A DNA stretch of 64,000 nucleotides from Tenacibaculum larymnensis (GTDB lineage: Bacteria > Bacteroidota > Bacteroidia > Flavobacteriales > Flavobacteriaceae): the NCBI RefSeq assembly GCF_028829235.1, contig NZ_JAIWJY010000012.1:37261-101260 (forward strand), written 5' to 3'. A program made the translations under genes and the position numbers. Below, one piece after another: positions 9,121 to 17,159 of the stretch. The first letter of the stretch is position 1. Each line of letters begins with the position of its first letter. The notes beneath the pieces were generated by a model. It saw only the letters and a list, made by a program, of their open reading frames with translations, was not told the origin of the DNA and made no database searches.

Positions 9121-10215
9121 TTAATAAACTTCATACAGTTCTCCTAAATCAAAAGATAAAGAAAAACGTAAAGTATTTTCTAAAGGATTATTAACTGCTG
9201 CTGTGTTTACTAAATATGATAAATCTAGAGTAAAAGCTCTTGCAGTAAACCCGGTACCTAAAGTAAAGTACTGGCGTTGTCCTTTTTCTTCACTCTCATG
9301 AAAATAACCAGCTCTAAGAGCAAAGGCGTTGTTGTATAAATATTCAGCTCCTAAAGCCCAAGTAGTTTCTTGTAATTCTTCACTAAAGCTTCTGTCTCCT
9401 AAAGAAGTAAACATTCCTTCAAACCAACCTCTTTCAGAGTTAGGGCTTGATGGGACTAATAATTTTGTGAACTCTAAGTTAAGCCCTAAAATATTTTTGT
9501 CATCAAAAATGAAGTCAAAACCACCACCAACTTTAGCGTTTGTAGGAATAAAGTTAGGAACACCAGGGCTGTATTCAACTTTTGGACCTATGTTAGATAT
9601 GTTAAAACCTAACCTGTAGCGTCCGTTAAAGCTTCCATAGTTATCTTCTTTAGATTGATAATAACCAGAAACATCAACAGCAAAAGAATTAACGGCATCT
9701 AAATTAGAGTCGTTACTTCTTATTTTGTAGTTTGAATGGATGTACTTTAAACCAATTCCCATAGAAAAAGTTTCACTTAGCTTTAATGAATAAATTCCTG
9801 TGATAGCTAATTCATTAGGATTTTCTATCCCATTAGAAGTACCACTGTCATTTGTTAAAGCTACTTCTCCAAGAGAAAAATACTTTAAATCAACTCCCCA
9901 AGCTGATTTTTCGCTATACCTATTAACATAAGAACCTCCACCAACAAAAATATCATCAGTTAAGTTTCTAAGCCAAGGAGTATAATTAAGTCCTATGCTT
10001 ATTTTGTTTTGATTAAATGCAGTTTTTGCAGGGTTATGAAAGATAGAAAAGGCATCTGAAGATGTTGCAACTCCAATATCCCCCATACCACCAGCACGAG
10101 CATCAGGTGTAATCAATAAAAAAGGCATTGCCGTTGTATTTATTGATGTTTGGGCTTGCGCTTTATTTTGAAGGGTAAAGCACACAAAAAATAATACGAT
10201 TGATAATTTTTTCAT
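9121..10215 (-). CDS. porV: Type IX secretion system outer-membrane protein PorV (LptO)
   Basis: 364 residues. A signal peptide ends near AQAQ, and the mature start TAMPFLLITPDARAGGMGDIGVATSSDAF is the strongly conserved PorV opening. The remainder is a FadL/OmpP1-like beta barrel ending in aromatic FSLSFDLGELYEVY. PorV shuttles T9SS cargo from the translocon to the PorU attachment complex in the outer membrane. The next gene, on the other strand, is gldJ; porU, which I recall sitting between these two in Flavobacterium johnsoniae, is not here. A promoter candidate lies at 10239-10271. Confidence 0.93.
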   Translation of the reverse strand: MKKLSIVLFFVCFTLQNKAQAQTSINTTAMPFLLITPDARAGGMGDIGVATSSDAFSIFHNPAKTAFNQNKISIGLNYTPWLRNLTDDIFVGGGSYVNRYSEKSAWGVDLKYFSLGEVALTNDSGTSNGIENPNELAITGIYSLKLSETFSMGIGLKYIHSNYKIRSNDSNLDAVNSFAVDVSGYYQSKEDNYGSFNGRYRLGFNISNIGPKVEYSPGVPNFIPTNAKVGGGFDFIFDDKNILGLNLEFTKLLVPSSPNSERGWFEGMFTSLGDRSFSEELQETTWALGAEYLYNNAFALRAGYFHESEEKGQRQYFTLGTGFTARAFTLDLSYLVNTAAVNNPLENTLRFSLSFDLGELYEVY

Positions 10216-10589
10216 GTAAAATTTGATTAATTGTTTAGCAAATATATAATTTTTCTTGGGGGAGTATACAACTAATAACTTTTTTTGGACTTCTTGTAAT
10301 ACTTAGCTTAAAAGTTTATTTATTAGTTTAATAACGTAACGTGATTACTAACATAATATTATATGTGTTGTTAGATTTAAGAGAAAAATTATTTTTTACC
10401 GTTAAAAATATTAAACTTTAACAGCCTATATTTTAATCTTTTTCTTAGATTCGTAATACTAAAGTATAAAAACTGTCGTTTGTAATCTTGCATAGACAAG
10501 GTTACTAAATGTGAATTTATAGATAAATTAGTTGTAAGAAATTAGAAATATTGTAAATTGCGACACCCTTAAAAAACAGTTAAAAATAC
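10216..10589. other. Divergent intergenic region porV/gldJ
   Basis: 374 bases with no open frame of note. It holds the porV promoter candidate near the left end and must hold the gldJ promoter on the right; the right half is extremely AT-rich and I see no clear TAnnTTTG element there. No porU fragment was recognised in any frame. Confidence 0.6.
10239..10271 (-). promoter_or_regulatory. Promoter candidate for porV
   Basis: On the minus strand TTG (10271-10269), 22 bases, then TATATTTG (10246-10239). This fits the Bacteroidota primary sigma consensus TTG-N17..23-TAnnTTTG. It would give a leader of about 20 bases before the porV ATG. Confidence 0.6.
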
Positions 10590-12290
10590 ATGAAAAGTAC
10601 GTTGAAATTATTTAGTTTATTAGCGATCACTGGTTTATTAATTACTTCTTGTAAGAGTAATGGAGCTAGATCGGGTAAGTCTTCATTAACTGGTTGGAAC
10701 TTTAATGATCCTAATTATGGAGGTTATTTGAAGGGAGAGTACAAAGAAGGTAAAAATGTGCCGCCAGGGATGGTTCATATTGAAGGAGGTACCTTTACTA
10801 TGGGATTAGTTCAAGATGATGTTATGTTTGATTGGAATACAACTCCTCAAAAAATGCACGTTCGTACTTTCTATATGGATGAAACAGAGGTGACTAATGC
10901 AGAATATGGGTTGTTTATGCAATACACTAAAGATGTATTCCCTCCTGAAGATCCGCAGTTTAAAGATATTTATCCATCAATATTACCAGATACATTAGTA
11001 TGGAGAAAAGGTTTAGGTAATACAAACTTATTATCTGAAAGTTATTTAAGACATCCTTCGTATGCAGAATATCCTGTTGTTGGGGTTAGCTGGATACAAG
11101 CCAATAAATATTGTAAGTGGCGTACTAATGCTGTTAACTTAAAGATATTAATGGATAAAGGAGTTATAAAAAACATCTTTAAGGAAGATTCAATAAGCTT
11201 TAAAGGAGAAAATAACTTTGACACAGATACATATTTAACAGACCCTTATGCCATTTTTGATGGAGATTCTACAATCTATAAAAAAGGTATCCCAGTACCA
11301 AGATCTAAAGGAGAACCTAAACCAGAAAAAGGAGCTTTTACGGGAAGACAAGTAACTTCTTCTGATGGTATATTATCTCAGAAATTTAGATTACCAACAG
11401 AGGTAGAGTGGGAATATGCAGCAAAGTCTATTTTTGAAAACCGTGAGTATAATAATATTAGAGGTAGAAAGAAGTATGCTTGGAGTGGAAAATATACTCG
11501 TGATAGAGATAAAAGAAGAAGAGGAGATCAGTTAGCTAACTTTAAACAAGGTAAAGGAGACTATAGTGGTATTGCTGGTTGGAGTAGTGATGGATCAGAT
11601 ATTCCTAACGCTGTTAAAAGTTATCCTCCTAATGCCTTTGGTTTATATGATATGTCTGGTAACGTATCTGAATGGGTACAAGATGTATATCGACCAATTA
11701 TTGATTCAGAAGCAAATGATTTCAACTACTTTAGAGGTAATATTTTTACTAAAAAATTAATTAATGAAGATGGTAAAGTTGTTATTGTTGGTGATGGAGA
11801 AGTAGAATATGATACTCTAGAAAACGGTAGAATTGTACCTAAAGATTTACCTGGAAGTGTTAAGTATATTCCAATTACTAAAGAAGATACTTACATGAGA
11901 AGAAACTATAACTTAGCTAATAACTCTAGTTTAGGTGATGGAGACCAAGCTTCTTCTAAGTTCTACGGATTAGATAAAGATCAATTAGACCGTACTACAA
12001 GAATGTATAATTCTCCACAAAAGCCAGAAGCAGAAGTAGATACTTTAGGAAACGTTGTAAACAACTATAAGTATGACGATAAGAGAAGAACTACATTAAT
12101 AAGTGATAAATCTAGAGTTTATAAAGGTGGTTCTTGGGCTGATAGAGAATATTGGTTAGATCCAGCACAAAGAAGATATTTCCCAGAATATATGGCAACG
12201 AACTATATAGGGTTTAGATGTGCTACTGATAAAATGGGACCAATGGTTTTAAACAAAAGAAAAACCGCTACACCAGATAAAGTGAAATAA
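10590..12290 (+). CDS. gldJ: Gliding motility lipoprotein GldJ
   Basis: 566 residues. The lipobox LLITSC places the lipidated Cys at 21. The body is an FGE-sulfatase/SUMF1-type fold: HIEGGTFTMG and MDETEVTNAEYGLFM near the start, FRLPTEVEWEYAAK mid-protein, GLYDMSGNVSEWVQDVY, and RVYKGGSWADREYW with YIGFRCA at the end. GldJ is an essential lipoprotein of the flavobacterial gliding/type IX secretion machinery that localises in helical bands and stabilises GldK-like proteins. Length equals known GldJ. murF follows after a terminator, as in other Flavobacteriaceae. Confidence 0.96.
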   Translation: MKSTLKLFSLLAITGLLITSCKSNGARSGKSSLTGWNFNDPNYGGYLKGEYKEGKNVPPGMVHIEGGTFTMGLVQDDVMFDWNTTPQKMHVRTFYMDETEVTNAEYGLFMQYTKDVFPPEDPQFKDIYPSILPDTLVWRKGLGNTNLLSESYLRHPSYAEYPVVGVSWIQANKYCKWRTNAVNLKILMDKGVIKNIFKEDSISFKGENNFDTDTYLTDPYAIFDGDSTIYKKGIPVPRSKGEPKPEKGAFTGRQVTSSDGILSQKFRLPTEVEWEYAAKSIFENREYNNIRGRKKYAWSGKYTRDRDKRRRGDQLANFKQGKGDYSGIAGWSSDGSDIPNAVKSYPPNAFGLYDMSGNVSEWVQDVYRPIIDSEANDFNYFRGNIFTKKLINEDGKVVIVGDGEVEYDTLENGRIVPKDLPGSVKYIPITKEDTYMRRNYNLANNSSLGDGDQASSKFYGLDKDQLDRTTRMYNSPQKPEAEVDTLGNVVNNYKYDDKRRTTLISDKSRVYKGGSWADREYWLDPAQRRYFPEYMATNYIGFRCATDKMGPMVLNKRKTATPDKVK

Positions 12291-12314
12291 TATTTGAACC
12301 TAAAATTATATAAG

Positions 12315-12345
12315 AACCTCATTGAATCTCAATGAGGTTTTTTTA
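12315..12345 (+). terminator. Intrinsic terminator after gldJ
   Basis: Arms AACCTCATTG and CAATGAGGTT around a 5-base loop, then TTTTTT. It lies 24 bases after the gldJ stop and just before murF. Confidence 0.85.
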
Positions 12346-12355
12346 TTTTTACAAT

Positions 12356-13609
12356 ATGAAGATAGAAGATTTATACAAGCTGTATATCACTCATGGTTTA
12401 GTAGATACAGATACTAGAAATATTAGAAAAAACACACTTTTTTTTGCTTTAAAAGGAGAAAACTTTAATGGAAATAAGTTTGCTGAAGAAGCGATTAATA
12501 AAGGAGCTAGTTATGCAATAATTGATGAAGTTGAGTATAAAACTTCAGAAAAACTAATTTTGGTTAAAGATGTTCTAGAAACACTTCAAGAACTAGCAAA
12601 TTATCATAGAAATCAATTGAGTGCTCCTATAATTGCTTTAACAGGAAGTAATGGAAAAACAACTACAAAAGAACTAATAAATGCAGTTCTTTCAACAAAG
12701 TATAAAACAACAGCTACTTTAGGTAATTTAAACAATCATATTGGTGTACCATTAACCTTATTGTCAATGAATAAAAATACAGAGATAGGTATTGTTGAAA
12801 TGGGAGCCAATCATGCAAAAGAAATTGATTTTTTATCAAGAATTGCTAATCCTGATTATGGTTATATAACAAATTTTGGGAGTGCACATTTAGAAGGGTT
12901 TGGTTCTTTAGAAGGTGTGGTAAAAGCTAAATCTGAATTGTATGATTTTTTAAGAACTCATAATAAAAAAGTTTTTGTCAATCCTACAGATGAAAAGCAA
13001 TTGGAAAGAACAGAAGGTACAGAGGTAATTGCTTTTGAAGAAAGCATAAAATTTATAGAAGCAAATCCGTTTGTAAGGTTATCTTATAAAGATACTGATG
13101 TTTCAAGTAATTTAATAGGAGCATATAATTTTGCTAATATATCAGCAGCAATAACTATAGGAAACTACTTTAACGTATCATTAGAGCAAATAAAAAAAGC
13201 TATAGAGAACTATGTTCCGTCTAATAATAGGTCTCAAGTAATAAATACTGATACTAATAAAGTAATTCTAGATGCATATAATGCTAACCCTACAAGTATG
13301 AAAGCTGCTTTAGAAAGTTTTAGTAAACTACATGGTAATAATAAAACAATAATTTTAGGAGATATGTTTGAGCTTGGAGAGTATAGTTCAAAAGAGCACC
13401 AGAACATAGCAGATATGATTGAAAAACTAGATTTAAAAAAAGCTTTTCTTATAGGGGATAATTTTTATGAGACAATTACCGAGTGTAAAAAGTTTAAGAA
13501 CTTTTATGAGTTTGAGGATTATATAAAGAATAACCCAATAGAAAATAGTACAATTTTAGTTAAGGGGTCAAGAGGGATGGCTCTTGAAAGAATTGTAGAG
13601 TCTTTTTAA
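12356..13609 (+). CDS. murF: UDP-MurNAc-tripeptide:D-Ala-D-Ala ligase
   Basis: 417 residues from the ATG at 12356 (MKIEDLYKLYITHG). The in-frame ATG at 12332 lies inside the gldJ terminator stem and is rejected. Mur ligase signatures are present: ATP loop LTGSNGKTTTKELI near residue 100, NLNNHIGVPLTLL, VEMGANHAKEIDFL, and DAYNANPTSMKAAL. The enzyme adds D-Ala-D-Ala to the muramyl tripeptide in the cytoplasm. Its stop overlaps the convergent gene by 4 bases, so no shared terminator is visible between them. Confidence 0.96.
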   Translation: MKIEDLYKLYITHGLVDTDTRNIRKNTLFFALKGENFNGNKFAEEAINKGASYAIIDEVEYKTSEKLILVKDVLETLQELANYHRNQLSAPIIALTGSNGKTTTKELINAVLSTKYKTTATLGNLNNHIGVPLTLLSMNKNTEIGIVEMGANHAKEIDFLSRIANPDYGYITNFGSAHLEGFGSLEGVVKAKSELYDFLRTHNKKVFVNPTDEKQLERTEGTEVIAFEESIKFIEANPFVRLSYKDTDVSSNLIGAYNFANISAAITIGNYFNVSLEQIKKAIENYVPSNNRSQVINTDTNKVILDAYNANPTSMKAALESFSKLHGNNKTIILGDMFELGEYSSKEHQNIADMIEKLDLKKAFLIGDNFYETITECKKFKNFYEFEDYIKNNPIENSTILVKGSRGMALERIVESF

Positions 13610-14457
13610 AATGAATGATTTCGATGAAAGTCAACTAAATTATCAATTGGGCGTTGAATAACATCTGTAACGATTAAGTTATTTTTTAAAGCAACTTTTT
13701 CTAATATATCCTGAAAGTAATAAGCTATTGATCCGATAAAGTAAATTGGGGTATGTTTGTCTTTTTCAAACGGAAGAATACGATACTTAAAAAATTCTTG
13801 AACCCCTTTTTTAATCATTTTTCTGATATACTTTTCATCTTTATATTCTAGCATAAATTTAGCAAAAGAAGCCAAGTACATATTTGGGTAAGGCCTTCTA
13901 TAAAGATTCATTTTTACGGTATCTGTATCAAGTTCGAAAGAAGTTTTGAAAGCCGAAGCAATTTTTTTAGGCATTTTATCGTAATAGAAATCACGTAATA
14001 ATTGTTTGCCAAAATAATTTCCACTAGCTTCATCCATAATAGTATAACCTAATGAAGGAGCTGTAGTAGTTATGTTTTTGCCATCGTAATAACAACTATT
14101 TGATCCAGTTCCTAAAATGCAAACAATTCCAGGTTTGTCACCTGTACTAGCATAAACAGCGGCTAAAGTATCTTCTGAAACAAATACTGTAGCTTTTTTG
14201 AAAATGAATTTTAGAACATCTTGTAAACTTTTAGCAGCTTTAGGGCTTCCACAACCAGCTCCATAAAAATGAATCTGTAAAGTATCGTTTTGTACTTTTA
14301 ATAGGTCAACAGCATTACTGATTGTATTAAGCATTTCATCCTCTGTAAGAACCGATGGATTTAAGCCAAGAGTAGTTGTTCTAAAAACTTCTTTTTTAGT
14401 ATTGTCAAGAGCTATCCAATCAGCTTTAGTAGAACCACCATCGGCAATTAAAATCAT
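13606..14457 (-). CDS. N-acetylglucosamine kinase-like BadF/BadG/BcrA/BcrD ATPase
   Basis: 283 residues of the ASKHA fold. Phosphate-binding motifs are visible: LIADGGSTKADWIAL at the N-terminus, ILGTGSNSCYYDG near residue 115, and GYTIMDEASGNYFGKQLLRDFYY with the usual catalytic-loop GxxxxDEGSG counterpart. GCGSPK near residue 70 is also typical. In Bacteroidota these single-domain members are annotated as N-acetylglucosamine kinases acting in amino-sugar or peptidoglycan recycling; the substrate is not proven. Encoded convergently with murF, with a 4-base overlap. Confidence 0.85.
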   Translation of the reverse strand: MILIADGGSTKADWIALDNTKKEVFRTTTLGLNPSVLTEDEMLNTISNAVDLLKVQNDTLQIHFYGAGCGSPKAAKSLQDVLKFIFKKATVFVSEDTLAAVYASTGDKPGIVCILGTGSNSCYYDGKNITTTAPSLGYTIMDEASGNYFGKQLLRDFYYDKMPKKIASAFKTSFELDTDTVKMNLYRRPYPNMYLASFAKFMLEYKDEKYIRKMIKKGVQEFFKYRILPFEKDKHTPIYFIGSIAYYFQDILEKVALKNNLIVTDVIQRPIDNLVDFHRNHSF

Positions 14458-14619
14458 ATGTAGTTATTAATTAATTTAAATGCAATTAGATAAGTTTTGC
14501 GTTCCGTATCGTTATATAATTCATTCTTTGTAGAATACAAGAAAAATCTTATTATAGTATTAGTATCGTTAAAACAATTCTTAAAAGCTTGAGTAATTAT
14601 TTTTTTCAAACGTTAGAAC

Positions 14620-16524
14620 TTAATTTTTAGCGGCATTGTCTAACTTTTCGTAAACTGAATTATTTGATTTATACTCAGGAACGATTTCTTTTATTAGTTG
14701 AACCGTTTGATAATTGTTGTGATTTTTGTTTGATAAACAAAGTTCTTTAATTTTTGTTTCAACAATGGTATAATCGATTAATTGATTCTTTGCTATCATA
14801 ATCTTTTCATGATATGTGGGGCTAGTATTTTCACCATCAGCTAAGAGTTCTTCATACAGCTTTTCTCCAGGTCGTAAACCGGTAATTTTTATATCTATAT
14901 CATCAGGAAAGTTTAAGCCTGATAAATGAATCATTCTTTTAGCAATATCATATATCTTTACAGATTTCCCCATGTCAAAAATATAAATCTCACCACCATT
15001 TCCCATTGTTCCAGCTTCTAAAACTAATCTACAGGCTTCAGGGATAGTCATAAAATACCGGGTAATGTCTTTATGAGTAACAGTTAATGGCCCTCCATTT
15101 TCTATTTGACGTTTAAAAAGAGGTATAACCGATCCATTAGAACCTAATACGTTACCAAAACGAGTAGTTGTAAATTTTGTTGTATGGTTATCAGAGTTAC
15201 TTAAACAGCTTATATACATTTCAGCAACACGTTTTGTAGCTCCCATAACATTTGTCGGGTTTACAGCTTTATCGGTAGAAACCATTACAAAACGATCAAC
15301 ATTGTATTTTGTTGATAAATCGGCAATGTTTTTTGTTCCCCCGATATTTATTTTTACAGCTTCATAAGGACTCATTTCCATTAAAGGAACGTGCTTATAA
15401 GCAGCTGCATGAAATACTTTTTGAGGTTTAAACTCTTCAAATATCTCGTTCATTCTTTTTTTATCTCTTACGTCAGCAACTATAGAAGTGAAATTTTTAC
15501 GCCCTTTTTGAATTAGTTCTTGTTGAAGATCATAGAGAGGAGATTCAGCTTGATCTATTAGTACTAAATGTTTGTGATTATAAATACTTAATTGACGAGA
15601 AATTTCAGAGCCAATTGAACCAGCAGCACCTGTGACTAAAATAATTTTATTGTTGACTTCTCTTTTAACAATAGGGTTGTCAATAGAAATAGGTTTTCTA
15701 TCTAGTAAATCCTCAATTTTAATTTGTTTAATTTGATTCGCTTCTAAATCACCATCAATCCATTTTGATAATGGAGGAACAATTTTTACGTCAACACTTA
15801 AAGCTAATAAGTTATCAGTAAGGTATAATAGTTTTTCTGATTTAATATTTTGAATAGAAATAATTACTTCGTCAATTTTTTTTTCTTTAACAAAGTTCTT
15901 GTCTATTCTTTTTCCATCGTAAATCTTAATTCGATCTAACTTTTTGCCTACCTTTTTGTGGTCATCATCAATGAAGCCTACAACTTCATACTTGTTTTTT
16001 GTGTCTCTATTTAAAGCACCATAAGTAATCAAGCCAGAGTCTCCAGCACCATATATTAAAACATTCGTAATAGACTTAAGTTCTGTAGAAACAATTTCAT
16101 AAAAAGCCTTAAAAATAAAACGACTAATTACTAGAACAAGTACAGAAATCAAATAATGAATAATAATTATTGATTTAGGAATTGTAAAATTAGGAAATAT
16201 ATTTAAAGCACTGTTAAATAAAACAATACATGTAGTAATAAATGAAAGTAAAGTAACACCTACAAATACATTAAAAGCATCTCTTGTTCCTGTGTGTCTA
16301 ACTATACCTTTATATGAACCAACAATTAGAAAGCTAATAAGGGCTATAGTAGCTATAAATGGAAGTTGTTTGTATAAGTTGTTAACATCAAAGTTTAAAC
16401 TAGCATTGAAACGGACAGTGTAGGCTAAAATGAATGATATACAAACTAAGACGATATCTATAATTAAAACAAGCCATCTTGAAGCGTACTTATCAAAAGC
16501 TTTTAAAAACAAACCTCTAATCAT
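14620..16524 (-). CDS. Membrane nucleotide-sugar 4,6-dehydratase (WbpM/PglF/CapD family)
   Basis: 634 residues. Four or so membrane helices occupy residues 15-130, a first Rossmann-like domain (IYGAGDSGLITYGAL) covers about 145-260, and the catalytic SDR domain runs from about 295: VTGAAGSIGSEISRQL, AAAYKHVPLMEMSPYEA, STDKAVNPTNVMGATKR (with Met in place of the usual Tyr, as in this family) and ITGLRPGEKLYEELL. Such enzymes convert UDP-GlcNAc to the 4-keto-6-deoxy sugar at the inner membrane. It is the likely first step for the aminotransferase and acetyltransferase encoded at 1.2-2.9 kb. A 160-base AT-rich gap precedes the kinase-like gene. Confidence 0.92.
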   Translation of the reverse strand: MIRGLFLKAFDKYASRWLVLIIDIVLVCISFILAYTVRFNASLNFDVNNLYKQLPFIATIALISFLIVGSYKGIVRHTGTRDAFNVFVGVTLLSFITTCIVLFNSALNIFPNFTIPKSIIIIHYLISVLVLVISRFIFKAFYEIVSTELKSITNVLIYGAGDSGLITYGALNRDTKNKYEVVGFIDDDHKKVGKKLDRIKIYDGKRIDKNFVKEKKIDEVIISIQNIKSEKLLYLTDNLLALSVDVKIVPPLSKWIDGDLEANQIKQIKIEDLLDRKPISIDNPIVKREVNNKIILVTGAAGSIGSEISRQLSIYNHKHLVLIDQAESPLYDLQQELIQKGRKNFTSIVADVRDKKRMNEIFEEFKPQKVFHAAAYKHVPLMEMSPYEAVKINIGGTKNIADLSTKYNVDRFVMVSTDKAVNPTNVMGATKRVAEMYISCLSNSDNHTTKFTTTRFGNVLGSNGSVIPLFKRQIENGGPLTVTHKDITRYFMTIPEACRLVLEAGTMGNGGEIYIFDMGKSVKIYDIAKRMIHLSGLNFPDDIDIKITGLRPGEKLYEELLADGENTSPTYHEKIMIAKNQLIDYTIVETKIKELCLSNKNHNNYQTVQLIKEIVPEYKSNNSVYEKLDNAAKN

Positions 16525-16582
16525 TGATGATTTTTGTTAGTAAGTAAAATTACGAAATATATAATAAAAACTTAAAAAAATG

Positions 16583-17098
16583 TTAAATCTTCTTCATTTG
16601 TTGCTTCATCATTTGCATTTGCTCTTTAAGCATTCCATGTTTATCTAGCTTTTTAGCTTCTGCCATTAAGTTCGTAGCTTCTCTCTTTCTGCGTTTAGTC
16701 ATTGCTATACCAGCTAACTGTAATTTAGCCATAGCTAAATCATGATCCATAGCTAAACCTAATTTAACAGCTTTCTTTAAATATTTTTCAGCTTGAGTTA
16801 TGTTCGTTTGAGACAACATAATTCCGTGTAAGTAGTTATAGTAACCTTCTTGCTTTTTCGTTAAAGCAGCAGAAGGATTTTTAATATATCCTAACCATTT
16901 TTGAGCTCCAGCAAAGTTTTGTTTACGTAGCTGTAAAAAGGCCAAAAGAATAAATTCGTTTTTAAAATAAAATAAAATAAACAGCCCAGCAAGTAGAAGT
17001 ATAGATATACCGTTCATGATGTGCCCTTGTGTAAATTCATACACTGACCATACAGTTATTAAGGCAGCTAATACTAATTTTATATTTTTATTGAACAT
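16583..17098 (-). CDS. Membrane protein with TPR-like cytoplasmic part, unknown function
   Basis: 171 residues. Two short hydrophobic helices at residues 8-45 (LVLAALITVWSVYEF, ISILLLAGLFILFYF) are followed by a helical region with TPR-like spacing (ALTKKQEGYYNYLHGIMLS, QAEKYLKKAVKLGLAMDHDL) and a Met/Gln/Lys-rich end. No catalytic motif was recognised. It lies 61 bases downstream of ccsBA on the same strand, so it may be co-transcribed with that cytochrome c maturation gene; that is inference from position only. Confidence 0.75.
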   Translation of the reverse strand: MFNKNIKLVLAALITVWSVYEFTQGHIMNGISILLLAGLFILFYFKNEFILLAFLQLRKQNFAGAQKWLGYIKNPSAALTKKQEGYYNYLHGIMLSQTNITQAEKYLKKAVKLGLAMDHDLAMAKLQLAGIAMTKRRKREATNLMAEAKKLDKHGMLKEQMQMMKQQMKKI

Positions 17099-17159
17099 AA
17101 TTGTTTTTTCTTTTTATCGGTTTGCAAAAATACATTTTTTTAACAGAAAAACTGCCAAG

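Noticed and set aside
12332..12355. Upstream in-frame start for murF
   Set aside because: The ATG lies in the right arm of the gldJ terminator hairpin and the added residues do not resemble MurF; the ATG at 12356 fits the family.
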